DNA of 64,000 nucleotides from Paracoccus aerius (lineage in GTDB: Bacteria > Pseudomonadota > Alphaproteobacteria > Rhodobacterales > Rhodobacteraceae): positions 186,001 through 250,000 of the forward strand of contig NZ_BNCL01000001.1 in NCBI RefSeq assembly GCF_014656455.1. Reading direction: 5' to 3'. The notes below the pieces were generated by a model, which was not told the origin of the DNA, searched no databases, and worked only from the letters and a program-made list of their open reading frames with translations. The position numbers and the translations under genes were made by a program. Shown piece by piece: positions 50,330 through 60,260 of the stretch (its first letter is position 1; every line of letters begins with the position of its first letter).

Positions 50330-51342
50330 CGATAGGCCCGGTTGTAGCGATGACCAAGCGAGGTCAGGATCTCATACCCGATGGTCCCGGCATATTCCGC
50401 AAGCCTATCAAACGATTGCGCCGGACATATCAGGTCAAGCGTCAAGGGCACCTGCGCAAGATCAGTGACATCAGCCGTGATCAGGTCCATCGACACGCGG
50501 CCAACGATGGGGCAAGGCGCGTCGCCGGCATAAAGGCTTGCGCCCTTCGAGGAGATCGCGCGCAGAATGCCATCGGCATAGCCCGCCGCGACCGTGGCGA
50601 TGCGGCGGGGCGCGTCGGCGGTCCAGGTCGCGCTGTAGCCGACGAACTCGCCCGGCTGGACGCTGCGCGTCTGGATCACCGGCAGCGACAGGCGCACCAC
50701 CGGCTGCGCATCGGCAAAGGGCAGCGCGCCGTAAAGACCGATGCCCGGGCGCACCATGTCGAAGTGGTAATCCGGCCCCAGCAGGATCCCCCCGGTCGCG
50801 GACAGGGACCGCGGCACGTCGCAGCCATCCGTCATCTGGCGAAAAACGGTCAGCTGTGCGGCATTGGCAGGATGATCGGGTTCGTCCGCGCAAGCCAGGT
50901 GCGACATGATGAAGTCGGGCTTGGCGGCCAGAGCCTCGGCCTTGATCGCAGCCCAGTCGGCGGGTTCCAGCCCCAGGCGGTTCATGCCCGTATCAAGTTG
51001 GATCGCGAAGGGCTTGCCCGGCCGCATCGTCCGGTCGCGGAAGAACTGCTCGAGGCTGTTCAAGACCGGGACGAGGCCCGTCAGGTCCGCGCCTTCCATA
51101 TGCCCCGACAGGACGTTGATGCGGGCATCGGTCGGCAGATGCGGGCGCAGGGCACGGCCTTCGCCGGCCAAGGCCACGAAAAAGTCGCGGGTGCCGGCTT
51201 CGTAAAGCGCGGTCGCGACGCGGGCCGCCCCCAGGCCATAGGCGTCGGCCTTGACCACGGCTGCAGCGCGGGCGCCAGGGGCCTTGGCGGCAAGCGCCTT
51301 CCAGTTGGCGACGATGGCGTGCAGGTCGATATGCAGGGTCAT
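50326..51342 (-). CDS. alr: Alanine racemase
   Basis: A 338-residue PLP enzyme making D-alanine for peptidoglycan. The PLP lysine is in AVVKADAYGLGA, and the catalytic Tyr in the second subunit motif EFVGYSATW. PGIGLYGALPF and PIVGRVSMDLI are family blocks. At 338 residues it is slightly shorter than most. It is first of alr-mlaE-mlaF. The link to lipid transport looks like operon sharing rather than a pathway. Confidence 0.94.
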   Translation of the reverse strand: MTLHIDLHAIVANWKALAAKAPGARAAAVVKADAYGLGAARVATALYEAGTRDFFVALAGEGRALRPHLPTDARINVLSGHMEGADLTGLVPVLNSLEQFFRDRTMRPGKPFAIQLDTGMNRLGLEPADWAAIKAEALAAKPDFIMSHLACADEPDHPANAAQLTVFRQMTDGCDVPRSLSATGGILLGPDYHFDMVRPGIGLYGALPFADAQPVVRLSLPVIQTRSVQPGEFVGYSATWTADAPRRIATVAAGYADGILRAISSKGASLYAGDAPCPIVGRVSMDLITADVTDLAQVPLTLDLICPAQSFDRLAEYAGTIGYEILTSLGHRYNRAYR

Positions 51343-51403
51343 GGCAGGCGTCCCGTTCAGCTTGGCGTCTTCAACCAGATATCCACCCGGGCTTCCACCA
51401 GTT

Positions 51404-52165
51404 TCAGACGAATTGCTCTCTCAGCAGGCGTTCATCCAAACCGTGGCCGTTGTCGAACAGCAATCGGTGGCGCACGTCTCCGGCGCTGCGGATGTGGACC
51501 CGCACCACATGGCGGACCGACCGCGAATCCGCGTCCGCCATGACCGGTCGGCGATCGGGGGTCAGCACCTCGACCTCGACCTCGGCGCCCTTGGGCAGAA
51601 GCGCGCCGCGCCAACGACGAGGACGGAAGGGGGCAATGGCCGTCAGGGCCAGAACCTCGGAATTGATAGGAAGAATAGGACCATGCGCGGAATAGTTATA
51701 CGCCGTCGAGCCTGCGGGCGTGGCAATCAGCGCCCCGTCGCAGACCAGTTCCTCCATCCGCATCCGCCCATCCACGTGGATGCGCAGCTTTGCGGCCTGC
51801 GGACCCTCGCGCAACATGCTGACCTCGTTGATGGCCAGCATTTCATGGACGGATCCATCAGCGCGGAAAGCCCGCATCCGCAAGGGATTGATGACGGTTT
51901 CCTCGGCTGCGGCCAACCGTTCGACCAGCCCGTCCTCGGCAAAGCCGTTCATCAGGAAGCCGACCGTGCCCCGGTTCATGCCATAGACCGGCAGGTCGCG
52001 GTCCGTCAGCGCGTGCAGGGTCTGAAGCATGAAGCCGTCCCCGCCAAGCGCCACGACCACATCCGCGCGGTCCAGATCCACCGCCCCGTATCGCGCCGAA
52101 AGAACCGGCAGCGCCTGTTGCGCGATCTCGGCCTCGCTGGCCGTGAAGTGGATCTTCGGCGCCAT
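51404..52165 (-). CDS. nadK: NAD kinase
   Basis: A 253-residue enzyme phosphorylating NAD to NADP. The GGDG motif is in VVALGGDGFMLQTLH, NEVS in AINEVSMLR, and the conserved TPAGSTAYNYSAHGPILP is present. The ATG at 52165 gives family length. It stands alone, 60 bases upstream of alr on the same strand, possibly co-transcribed. Functionally it feeds NADP to the transhydrogenase encoded elsewhere in the window. Confidence 0.95.
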   Translation of the reverse strand: MAPKIHFTASEAEIAQQALPVLSARYGAVDLDRADVVVALGGDGFMLQTLHALTDRDLPVYGMNRGTVGFLMNGFAEDGLVERLAAAEETVINPLRMRAFRADGSVHEMLAINEVSMLREGPQAAKLRIHVDGRMRMEELVCDGALIATPAGSTAYNYSAHGPILPINSEVLALTAIAPFRPRRWRGALLPKGAEVEVEVLTPDRRPVMADADSRSVRHVVRVHIRSAGDVRHRLLFDNGHGLDERLLREQFV

Positions 52166-52332
52166 GATGTCCCTGTCCCTTTGCCGGGAAGCATCGGACG
52201 GGGCATGAGCCATTGCAAGCCCCGTCGCCCCTGTCATGTCCTTCGTCGCATTTGTGACTTTCCGCACCGTCACCCATGGGATAAGAGGGCGCGGAAAAAC
52301 CGCCCCTTGGCCTGTCGAAAGGACGCGAGACC

Positions 52333-53628
52333 ATGAACGCCCCGACCCGCGAAACCGGATTCTTCACTGAAACGCTGGCCAACAGCGATCCCGACATCGC
52401 CAAGGCCATCACCCAGGAACTCGGCCGCCAGCGGGACGAGATCGAGCTGATCGCGTCCGAGAACATCGTGTCGAAGGCGGTGCTGGAAGCGCAGGGCTCG
52501 GTCCTGACGAACAAGTACGCCGAGGGCTATCCCGGCAAGCGCTATTACGGCGGCTGCCAGTATGTCGACGTCGTCGAAACACTGGCGATCGAGCGGGCGA
52601 AGAAGCTGTTCGGCTGCGACTTCGCCAACGTCCAGCCCAACAGCGGCAGCCAGATGAACCAGGCCGTGTTCCTGGCGCTGCTGCAGCCTGGGGACACCTT
52701 CATGGGCCTGGACCTGAATTCGGGCGGCCACCTGACCCATGGCAGCCCGGTGAACATGTCGGGCAAGTGGTTCAACGTCGTCAGCTATGGCGTGCGCCAG
52801 CAGGACCAGCTTCTGGACATGGAAGAAATCCGCCAGAAGGCCCTGGAAAACAAGCCCAAGCTGATCGTCGCGGGCGGCACGGCATACAGCCGCGTCTGGG
52901 ACTGGGCTGCCTTCCGCAAGATCGCGGACGAGGTCGGCGCCTGGCTGATGGTGGACATGGCCCATATCGCGGGCCTGGTCGCCGGGGGCGTCCACCCCTC
53001 GCCCGTCCCGCACGCGCATGTCGTGACCACGACGACGCACAAGTCGCTGCGCGGCCCGCGCGGCGGCATGGTGCTGACCAACGATGCCGACATCGCGAAA
53101 AAGATCAACAGCGCGGTCTTCCCCGGCCTGCAGGGCGGCCCGCTGATGCATGTGATCGCCGCCAAGGCCGTGGCCTTCGGCGAGGCGCTGCAACCGTCCT
53201 TCAAGGCTTATGCCGCACAGGTCGTCGCGAACGCGCAGGCCATGGCGGACGAGCTGATGAAGGGCGGCATCGACATCGTGTCTGGGGGGACCGACAATCA
53301 CCTCTGCCTGGCGGACCTGCGCCCGAAAGGCGTGACCGGCAAGGCGACCGAGGCTGCCCTGGGCCGCGCCCATATCACCTGCAACAAGAACGGCGTGCCC
53401 TTCGACCCGGAAAAGCCCTTCGTCACTTCGGGCATCCGCTTGGGCGCGCCCGCCGGCACCACCCGCGGTTTTGGCGAGGAAGAGTTCCGCCAGATTGCCC
53501 GCTGGATCGTCGAGGTCGTGGACGGCCTTGCCGCAAATGGCGAGGAAGGCAACACCGAGGTCGAGGCGAAGGTCAAGGCCGAGGTTGCCCAGCTTTGCGC
53601 GCGCTTCCCCCTGTATTCCGGAATGTGA
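52333..53628 (+). CDS. glyA: Serine hydroxymethyltransferase
   Basis: A 431-residue PLP enzyme interconverting serine and glycine with tetrahydrofolate. The PLP-lysine motif is [35 protein letters not shown] and [16 protein letters not shown] are invariant family blocks. It is monocistronic, divergent from nadK with 167 bases between, and followed by a strong terminator. No riboswitch fold was evident in the leader. Confidence 0.98.
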   Translation: MNAPTRETGFFTETLANSDPDIAKAITQELGRQRDEIELIASENIVSKAVLEAQGSVLTNKYAEGYPGKRYYGGCQYVDVVETLAIERAKKLFGCDFANVQPNSGSQMNQAVFLALLQPGDTFMGLDLNSGGHLTHGSPVNMSGKWFNVVSYGVRQQDQLLDMEEIRQKALENKPKLIVAGGTAYSRVWDWAAFRKIADEVGAWLMVDMAHIAGLVAGGVHPSPVPHAHVVTTTTHKSLRGPRGGMVLTNDADIAKKINSAVFPGLQGGPLMHVIAAKAVAFGEALQPSFKAYAAQVVANAQAMADELMKGGIDIVSGGTDNHLCLADLRPKGVTGKATEAALGRAHITCNKNGVPFDPEKPFVTSGIRLGAPAGTTRGFGEEEFRQIARWIVEVVDGLAANGEEGNTEVEAKVKAEVAQLCARFPLYSGM

Positions 53629-53644
53629 GCATCTGAACCGGATG

Positions 53645-53675
53645 ACCCCGCCGCGTCATGCGCGGCGGGGTTTTT
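53645..53675 (+). terminator. Rho-independent terminator after glyA
   Basis: An 11-bp perfect stem ACCCCGCCGCG/CGCGGCGGGGT with a 5-base loop and TTTTT, 16 bases past the glyA stop. It lies just before the convergent EamA gene end. Confidence 0.92.
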
Positions 53676-53680
53676 CATGT

Positions 53681-54589
53681 CTATTCGGCAGCCGTCGCTG
53701 CCACTGTGGTTCTGGCCCGTGCCCGCAGTTGCGCCTCGCGCCAGGTGATATAGCAGATCGCCCCGATCATCAGCCCGCCGCCCAGGATCACCCAGCCGTC
53801 CAGCGGTTCGTGGAAGATGAAAACGCCGACAAGGCTGGCCCAGATCAGTTGCAGGAAGGTGACCGGCTGCGTCACCGTCATGGGTGCCACCGCGAAGGCG
53901 CGGGTCATGGCATAATGGCCAGCCGTCCCGAAGGCCGCCACCAGACCCAGCCATGCGACCTGACCCCAGGTCGGCGGCACCCAGACCGCCCAAGCGATGG
54001 GGGCAAGCCCGATCGAGACGGTCAGCGACATCATCGCGACCACGACTGCGGGCGCGACATGCTGGGTGATCCGCTTGGCAACCAGATAAGACCCGCCGAA
54101 GGCCAGCGAGGCCAGCACCTGCGAAAGGTGCCCCGGATCCAGTTCACGCAGCCCCGGCCGCAGCACGATCAGCGCGCCCACGACGGCCACGCCCACGGCC
54201 GCGATCCGCCGTGCGGCCAACCGTTCGCCCATGAACAGCGCCGCGCCGATCGTGACGACGATGGGATTGAGAAAGCCGATGGCCGTCACCTCGGCCACAG
54301 TGATGCGGGACATGGCATAGAACCAGGCGATCACTGCCACGACATGCAGCGCGCCCCGCAGCGTCAGCAGCCGCCAGACATGGGGTGAAAAGCCTGTCCG
54401 CAGCGCCGGGACCAGCAGCGGCGCCAGGAAGACCAGCCCGAACAGAAAGCGGATAAAGGCGGCCTGCGGGGCGGGCACCGCGCCCTCCAGCCCGCGCACG
54501 ATGCCGTTCACGGCGACAAAGCAGAAGCCCGTCACAAGCATCCATCCGATTCCCGCAAGATCGCGGCGCGTTTGCGTATCCATTTGCAT
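53681..54589 (-). CDS. EamA/DMT-family exporter
   Basis: A 302-residue membrane protein with ten hydrophobic segments in two EamA repeats (GIGWMLVTGFCFVAVNGIV and LASLAFGGSYLVAKRI as repeat starts). RITVAEVTAIGFLNPIVVTI is typical of the drug/metabolite transporter superfamily. The substrate is unknown. The start is ATG at 54589 or 54583, with no strong ribosome site. It is followed at its 5' side by argO in the same direction. Confidence 0.87.
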   Translation of the reverse strand: MQMDTQTRRDLAGIGWMLVTGFCFVAVNGIVRGLEGAVPAPQAAFIRFLFGLVFLAPLLVPALRTGFSPHVWRLLTLRGALHVVAVIAWFYAMSRITVAEVTAIGFLNPIVVTIGAALFMGERLAARRIAAVGVAVVGALIVLRPGLRELDPGHLSQVLASLAFGGSYLVAKRITQHVAPAVVVAMMSLTVSIGLAPIAWAVWVPPTWGQVAWLGLVAAFGTAGHYAMTRAFAVAPMTVTQPVTFLQLIWASLVGVFIFHEPLDGWVILGGGLMIGAICYITWREAQLRARARTTVAATAAE

Positions 54590-54627
54590 GACGTGCAGTT
54601 GGACCGCTTTGCCGGGACGGCGCAAGG

Positions 54628-55221
54628 TCAATTCAGGATCAGCGCCAGGGCGATTGACCACATCAGGACACCGATGCCCAGTTCTAGGATCTGCCATGCG
54701 CGGGGCCGGGCGAAGACCGGCGCCAGTAGCCGCGCGCCATAGCCCAGCGTGAAGAAGAACAGGAACGACCCCGTCATGGCGCCAAGGCCGAAGGCCCCGG
54801 GATCGGGCCATTGCGCTGATACCGTGCCTAGCAGAACGACCGTATCCAGCCAGACATGGGGGTTCAGCCAGGTCAGCGCCGAGATCACCGCCAATGTCCG
54901 GCCCAGGGTGGCGCGGTTCCCTTCGGGCCGCAGAGCCTCGCCCCCCTGCCAGGCCGCACGGAACGACCGCGCGCCATACCAGATCAGGAAGGCCGCCCCT
55001 GCCCACCGCATCGCCTCGGCCAGCACGGGGGCTGCCGAAAGGACCCGTGACATGCCTGTGACCCCCAGCAGGATCAGTGCCGCATCCGACAGGGCGCAGA
55101 ACAGGCAGACCCAGAAGACATGGTGCCGCATCAGTCCCTGCTTCAGGACAAAGGCGTTCTGCGCGCCGATGGCGACGATCAGCGAAAGTCCGGTTCCCAG
55201 ACCGGCGACATAGGACATCAT
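54628..55221 (-). CDS. argO: LysE/ArgO-family basic amino acid exporter
   Basis: A 197-residue exporter with about six hydrophobic segments: GLSLIVAIGAQNAFVLKQGL and ALTWLNPHVWLDTVVLLGTVS, cited in part, are the LysE/ArgO hallmarks. It exports arginine or lysine. It is divergent from an ArgP-type LysR regulator with 81 bases between, the classical argP/argO (lysG/lysE) arrangement, so it should be induced by excess basic amino acids. Confidence 0.93.
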   Translation of the reverse strand: MMSYVAGLGTGLSLIVAIGAQNAFVLKQGLMRHHVFWVCLFCALSDAALILLGVTGMSRVLSAAPVLAEAMRWAGAAFLIWYGARSFRAAWQGGEALRPEGNRATLGRTLAVISALTWLNPHVWLDTVVLLGTVSAQWPDPGAFGLGAMTGSFLFFFTLGYGARLLAPVFARPRAWQILELGIGVLMWSIALALILN

Positions 55222-55302
55222 GGCGGCACCTCCGGCCTGCCCTGTCGCATGACGGACGCAACAGCTAAAGTGAATTTGCCTTATCCTGATGAAGCGTCGC
55301 TA

Positions 55303-56163
55303 ATGCTGGACTATCCTGCCCTTGCCGCCCTGGCCGAGGTTATCCGCCGGGGCTCTTTCGACGCCGCTGCCGCTGCTCTTGGCGTAACGCCGTCCGCCAT
55401 ATCGCAGCGCATCCGCGTGCTGGAGGATCGTCTCGGGCGTGTCCTGATCGACCGCGGCCCTCCGCTAAGGTCCACGCCCGAGGGGCTTCGGCTTGCCGCC
55501 CATCTCGACCAGGTGCTGCTGCTGGAAAGCGGCTTGGCCGAGGCGCCCGCGGAAAGGCCGGTGCTGCGCCTGGCGGTGAATGCGGACAGCCTCGCGACCT
55601 GGGTCATGCCCGCCCTGGCCGCCGCGCCCGGGCTGGTGGACCTGATCATCGACGACCAGGACCATGCGCTTGGCTGGCTCCGCGGCGGAATCGTCGTGGC
55701 GGCGATCACCAGCGACGACCGACCCGTCCCCGGTTGCGACAGCCTGCGACTGGGGGCGATGCGCTATCGCGCGACGGCCAGTCCCGATTTCGTTTCGCAG
55801 CACTTCGGCCACGGCGTCACCCCGGAAGGTCTCGCCAAGGCCCCGTCCCTTTCCTTCAACAGCAAGGACGCGCTGCAGAACCGTTGGGCGCAGGAACTGA
55901 CCGGGCAACGCCCGACGCTGCCGATGCACCGCATCCCCGTCTCGCAGGCTTTTGCCGACGCCGCACGGTTGGGTCTGGGCTGGGGCATGAATCCGGAATT
56001 GCTGGTCCGCCGCGACCTGGCGGAGGGGCGGCTTGTGGACCTTGCGCCCGATCTGCCGCTGGACGTGCCGCTTTTCTGGCAGTTCAGCCGCATGACCGGC
56101 GCAATGCTGGCACCCTTGACCAATGCCATCAGGAAAGCTGCGCGCGCCGCACTGCTGCCCTGA
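55303..56163 (+). CDS. argP: ArgP/LysG-type LysR regulator
   Basis: A 286-residue LysR protein. The helix-turn-helix lies in GSFDAAAAALGVTPSAISQRI, with VLEDRLGRVLIDRGPP after it, as in ArgP/IciA. The effector domain begins about residue 80. It activates argO in response to Arg or Lys. The start at 55303 (MLDYPALAAL) matches the ArgP N-terminus; a GTG/ATG extension upstream overlaps the promoter. Confidence 0.92.
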   Translation: MLDYPALAALAEVIRRGSFDAAAAALGVTPSAISQRIRVLEDRLGRVLIDRGPPLRSTPEGLRLAAHLDQVLLLESGLAEAPAERPVLRLAVNADSLATWVMPALAAAPGLVDLIIDDQDHALGWLRGGIVVAAITSDDRPVPGCDSLRLGAMRYRATASPDFVSQHFGHGVTPEGLAKAPSLSFNSKDALQNRWAQELTGQRPTLPMHRIPVSQAFADAARLGLGWGMNPELLVRRDLAEGRLVDLAPDLPLDVPLFWQFSRMTGAMLAPLTNAIRKAARAALLP

Positions 56164-56169
56164 CCCGCC

Positions 56170-56214
56170 TTCATCTTGGAGAAATATCCTGGGGGCGCGG
56201 GGGCTGGCCCCCGC
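56170..56214. repeat. REP-like intergenic element with hairpin
   Basis: TTCATCTTGGAGAAATATCC followed by GGGGGC and the hairpin GCGGGGG-CTGG-CCCCCGC (56197-56214). An element of this form recurs between genes in many Rhodobacterales genomes, as I recall. It lies between the convergent argP and yebC and may act as a terminator. Confidence 0.5.
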
Positions 56215-56233
56215 CACCGCACCGGAAAGCCCC

Positions 56234-56977
56234 TTACAGTTGCGCGGCAACCGCCTCGGTCAGGTCGAAATTGCCGGTGACGTTCTGCACGTCGTCGTCA
56301 TCCTCAAGCGTGTCGATCAGCTTCATCAGCTTCTGCGCGGTTTCCACGTCGCTGATCTCGGTCGGGGATTGCGGCTTCCAGATCAGCTTCGCGGTTTCGG
56401 ATTCACCCAACGAGGCTTCAAGCGCGGTCGAAACCTCGTTCAACGCGGTATCGGCGCAATAGATCCAGTGGCCTTCCTCGTCGGTTTCCACGTCATCCGC
56501 ACCCGCCTCGATCGCGGCCAGCATGACCGTATCGGCGTCGCCCGCCGACAGCGGATACATGATCTCGCCCACGCGGTCGAACATGAAGCTGACCGACCCG
56601 CTTTGGCCCAGATCGCCGCCTGCCTTTGTGAAATAGCTGCGCACGTTCGATGCGGTGCGGTTGCGGTTGTCGGTCATTGCCTCGACCACAAGGGCGATCC
56701 CGTTCGGGCCGTAGCCCTCGTACCGGATTTCCTCGTAGTTCTCGGCATCGCCGCCCTGTGACTTCTTGATCGCGCGGTCGATCACGTCCTTGGGGACCGA
56801 GTTCGACTTGGCTTCCTTGACCGCCAGGCGCAGGCGCGGGTTCTTGTCGGGATCAGGATCGCCCATCTTGGCGGCGACGGTGATTTCCTTTGACATCTTG
56901 GAAAACAGCTTCGCCCGGATCTTGTCCTGCCGCCCCTTGCGATGCTGGATATTGGCCCATTTGGAATGGCCTGCCAT
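56234..56977 (-). CDS. yebC: YebC/PmpR-family regulator or translation factor
   Basis: A 247-residue protein with the invariant start [34 protein letters not shown] and [21 protein letters not shown]. Members have been described as DNA-binding regulators. The mitochondrial homologue TACO1 and recent bacterial work point to help in translating difficult (poly-Pro) sequences. It is monocistronic. Confidence 0.95.
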   Translation of the reverse strand: MAGHSKWANIQHRKGRQDKIRAKLFSKMSKEITVAAKMGDPDPDKNPRLRLAVKEAKSNSVPKDVIDRAIKKSQGGDAENYEEIRYEGYGPNGIALVVEAMTDNRNRTASNVRSYFTKAGGDLGQSGSVSFMFDRVGEIMYPLSAGDADTVMLAAIEAGADDVETDEEGHWIYCADTALNEVSTALEASLGESETAKLIWKPQSPTEISDVETAQKLMKLIDTLEDDDDVQNVTGNFDLTEAVAAQL

Positions 56978-57126
56978 GGTCGGTGGTCCTTCGCATTTTC
57001 TGACATTTCAGGTCTGCGCCGCTTTTAGTCCAGCCCGCCCGCCTCTCGCAAGACACGCCGCGCCAAAAGCACAAGCGCCCGGACCCTTGCGGGGCGGGCG
57101 CTGCCATGAAGATCAATCGGCGTGGT

Positions 57127-57348
57127 TCAGACTGCGGCCGAGATGCCCAGGATGCGGCGGACTTCACCATCGCGGGTCAGGCCGCGGGCCGCCAGTTGCG
57201 CATCGCTTTGCGTGTTCAGCCGCTCGAGCTGGCGCACCTTGGGCGAGGCTTCGGCGATCAGCACCAGGAACCGCCCGATGGCGAGAAACGGAGCCGCCAG
57301 AGATCCCCAGGAAAGACCGCGCGGTGCGTCGATGGTCGTGTTGGCCAT
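57127..57348 (-). CDS. Small DUF1127-like protein
   Basis: A 73-residue protein whose C-terminal half (LERLNTQSDAQLAARGLTRDG) has the DUF1127 pattern (L-x-L-S-D-x-x-L-A-D-x-G-L-x-R). A hydrophobic stretch (SLAAPFLAIGRFLVLIAEA) precedes it. DUF1127 proteins of alphaproteobacteria are abundant small RNA-binding or metabolic-stress proteins. The start at 57348 is preceded by AAGGG. Confidence 0.78.
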   Translation of the reverse strand: MANTTIDAPRGLSWGSLAAPFLAIGRFLVLIAEASPKVRQLERLNTQSDAQLAARGLTRDGEVRRILGISAAV

Positions 57349-57477
57349 GTGGAAACCCTTTCGTGCAACACAAAATGTTTCCTCCCTGCCCAATCATATC
57401 GCCGCCCTGCCCCCGCTTCTCAACCGCCAATGCCGCATGGCAGCGTTGCATCGGGGACAGGCCGGGTTAACCGGACA

Positions 57478-59256
57478 TTAAAGCGGCCAGAACAGCGGGA
57501 TCACCAGACAGGCCACCACGCCGCAGATGATGTCCAGCGGCACCCCCACCCGGACGAAATCGCTGAAGCGATAGCCGCCCGGACCGTAAACCATCATGTG
57601 CGTCTGATAGCCGATGGGCGTTGCAAAGGCGACCGTGGCCGAGAACATCACAGCCACCACATAGGCGCGCGGGTCATGGTCCAGGGACTGCGCCAGCGCG
57701 ATCGCAATGGGCGTCAGCAGCACCGCCACCGCATTGTTGGACAGCAGTTCCGTCATCACGAGGCCAAGGAAATAGATCGCGATCAAGGTTGCGAAGGGCG
57801 GCATGTCGCGCAGCCAGGGGGTGACGAAATCGACGATCAGGCCGACAGACCCGGTATGCTCCAAGGCCTCGCCCACGGCCAGCATGGCGAAGATCATCGC
57901 CATCAGCCGCGCGTCGACAAAGGAAAAGGCTTCCTCGGCGTCGATGCAGCGGGTCAGCAGGATCACGGCCGAGGCCAGGAAGGACAGCACCATGATGGGC
58001 GCCACGTCCAAGGCCGCAAGCGTCACCACGGACAGCAGGCACAGGATCGCGATGGGCGCCTTTTCCCGGCGATAGGCCCTGACAGAAGGGCGCGAGACAT
58101 CGACAAGCCCCATATCCGCGGCCAGTCGCGCGATATCCTCGGGCGCGCCCTCGACCAGCAGCGTGTCGCCCACGCGCACCACAAGGTCGTCCAGTTGCCG
58201 TCCTAGGTTCTGGTCGCGCCTGTGCGCGGCCAGGACATAGATGCCATAGCGACGCCGCAGGCGCATGTCCCCCAGTCGACGCCCGATCAGCAGCGCGCCC
58301 GGCGAGATCAGCACCTCGACCGTGTCCGTGGCGACGGAACTCAGCTTGTCCACGACCTGCAGGTTCTTGTTGCCCAGCAGTTCCAGCAGGTTGACCATCT
58401 CGGACCGCAGCACCACGCGGTCGCCGGGCTCCAGCACCACCTCGGCCAGGGCGCGGCGCAGCGACGCATCGCCCCGCAAGACGTCGATCAGGCGCACGCC
58501 TTCGCGCTTGAACAAGGCCACGTCGACGGCCCGCTGGCCGACCAGGCTGGAATCTTGGGGAACGGCCAGTTCGGTGAAGTACTTCATCTCGCGCCGCGTG
58601 CCCAGGAAACCGGCCAGCGATGTCCGGTCCGGCAGCAGTTTCTTGCCCAGCAAGGCAAAATAGGCGATCCCCGCCAGGGTGATCGCGATGCCCACCGGGG
58701 CGATCTCGAAGATCGTGAAGGGGGCCATGCCCTGTTCGCGCGCCACCCCATCGACCAGCAGGTTGGTCGAGGTTCCGATCAGCGTGATCATCCCGCCCAT
58801 GAGGGTGAAGTAACTCAGCGGCATCAACAGCTTGGACGGCGCTATCTTCATCCGGCTGGCCAGTTGGATGCAGATGGGGATCATCACGGCCACGACCGGC
58901 GTGTTGTTCATCACCGCCGATGCGACGATCACGAAGCCGAACAGCGCGCAAACCGTCATGGCGGGATTGCTGGACGCGCGCGAGGTCACGATCCGCGACA
59001 TCATGTCCAGGGCGCCCGTCCGCAGAAGCCCGCCCATGATCAAGAACATGAAGGCGATGGTCCAGGGGGCCGAGTTCGACAGCACGCCCGCCGCGTCATC
59101 AACCGGCAGCAGTCCAAGAACCAGCATGGTCGCGGCGGAACCGATGGCAACGACCTCGGGCGGCTGCTTTTCGCGGATGAACTGGATGAAGGTGATCGTG
59201 ACGATGACCAGCATTGCGATCGACGCATTGGTCCCGGTCAGTTCAAATCCAAGCAT
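57478..59256 (-). CDS. SLC13/DASS-type transporter with two TrkA-C (RCK_C) domains
   Basis: A 592-residue membrane protein: two blocks of hydrophobic segments (about 1-190 and 400-592) flank two soluble RCK_C domains (about 200-390, each with a DVLRGDASLRRA or VGDTLLVEGAPEDI-type motif). VMNNTPVVAVMIPI, SYFTLMGGMITLIGTSTNLLVDG and LLSNNAVAVLLTPIAIALA are anion-binding SNT-like motifs of the family. Such proteins carry sulfate or dicarboxylates, the RCK domains probably regulating transport. It is monocistronic. Confidence 0.9.
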   Translation of the reverse strand: MLGFELTGTNASIAMLVIVTITFIQFIREKQPPEVVAIGSAATMLVLGLLPVDDAAGVLSNSAPWTIAFMFLIMGGLLRTGALDMMSRIVTSRASSNPAMTVCALFGFVIVASAVMNNTPVVAVMIPICIQLASRMKIAPSKLLMPLSYFTLMGGMITLIGTSTNLLVDGVAREQGMAPFTIFEIAPVGIAITLAGIAYFALLGKKLLPDRTSLAGFLGTRREMKYFTELAVPQDSSLVGQRAVDVALFKREGVRLIDVLRGDASLRRALAEVVLEPGDRVVLRSEMVNLLELLGNKNLQVVDKLSSVATDTVEVLISPGALLIGRRLGDMRLRRRYGIYVLAAHRRDQNLGRQLDDLVVRVGDTLLVEGAPEDIARLAADMGLVDVSRPSVRAYRREKAPIAILCLLSVVTLAALDVAPIMVLSFLASAVILLTRCIDAEEAFSFVDARLMAMIFAMLAVGEALEHTGSVGLIVDFVTPWLRDMPPFATLIAIYFLGLVMTELLSNNAVAVLLTPIAIALAQSLDHDPRAYVVAVMFSATVAFATPIGYQTHMMVYGPGGYRFSDFVRVGVPLDIICGVVACLVIPLFWPL

Positions 59257-59347
59257 GAAGCCCCTGTGCGTGGGCGCCGGTCAGCGGCGGTCGTCGGGGG
59301 GTGATAGAATTGTTTTCCCCCCTGCCGCAAGCAAAAGCGGAAATATG

Positions 59348-60163
59348 CTATGCCGGATGGGTCTGCGACAGCCTGCCGCCGTCGCGCACCGGCTCGACCG
59401 CCGTGGCAAGACCGGTGCGGTCGTCGGTGACGACAAGGGTGCCCGACAGCGTGGCCTCGCCCTCGGCCGGGGTGAAGCGGTCGCGGCCCATGCCGGTGAT
59501 GAAGCGGCGCAGGGGTTCGGCCTTGTCCATGCCGATCACGCTGTCGTAGTCGCCGCACATCCCCGCATCCGACTGATAGGCGGTGCCGCGCGACAGGATC
59601 TGCGCATCCGACGTCGGCACATGGGTATGGGTGCCTACAACCGCACTGGCCCGCCCGTCGCAGAAATGACCGGTCGCCATCTTCTCGCTGGTGGCCTCGG
59701 CGTGGATATCGACAAGGCAGGCCTGGATCATTCCCCCCGGCGGATGGGCGCGAAGAACGGCATCCAGGGCCGAGAACGGGTCGTCATAGGGACGCGACAT
59801 GAAGACCTGCCCCAAGGCCTGCGTGACCAGCAGCTTGCGGCCCCGTGCGTCGCTGACGATGGTGCTGCCCCTGCCAGGTGCCTCTTTCGCGAAGTTCAGC
59901 GGGCGGACGATCCGGGGTTCGCGGTCGATGAAGGCCATCATGTCCTTCTGGTCGAACGCATGATCGCCCAGCGTCAGGCAGTCTGCGCCGGATTCCAGCA
60001 GCAACTGCGCATGGCCCGCCGTGCAGCCGCGGCCGCCGCTGGCGTTTTCCGCGTTCACCACGACAAGGTCGGCCTTCAGCCGCGCCCGCAAGGGTGCCAG
60101 CCGCTCGACAATCGCGCGCCGCCCGGCCCGCCCCATCACATCGCCAAGAAAGAGTATCCGCAT
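59348..60163 (-). CDS. YmdB-type metallophosphoesterase (TIGR00282)
   Basis: A 271-residue phosphoesterase with RILFLGDVMGRAGRRA, VVNAENASGGRG, LTLGDHAFDQ and VGTHTHVPTSDAQIL, supplying the Asp, Asn and His ligands of a dinuclear metal site. YmdB of Bacillus hydrolyses cyclic nucleotides and affects biofilm formation. The alphaproteobacterial role is not established. It is divergent from the DgoK-like gene. Confidence 0.92.
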   Translation of the reverse strand: MRILFLGDVMGRAGRRAIVERLAPLRARLKADLVVVNAENASGGRGCTAGHAQLLLESGADCLTLGDHAFDQKDMMAFIDREPRIVRPLNFAKEAPGRGSTIVSDARGRKLLVTQALGQVFMSRPYDDPFSALDAVLRAHPPGGMIQACLVDIHAEATSEKMATGHFCDGRASAVVGTHTHVPTSDAQILSRGTAYQSDAGMCGDYDSVIGMDKAEPLRRFITGMGRDRFTPAEGEATLSGTLVVTDDRTGLATAVEPVRDGGRLSQTHPA

Positions 60164-60260
60164 AAGCGGTCGTTACGCCCAAGCCGCCCCCGCTTCAAGC
60201 GTCGTCTCTGGACAGGGGCGCAGCGGCCGACCATTTTGGCCACAGCAGAGAGAGGCATTC

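Noticed and set aside
48846..50357. A 503-residue MlaF with an N-terminal extension
   Set aside because: The extension is mlaE in a wrong frame; the ATG at 49568 overlaps the mlaE stop and fits family length.
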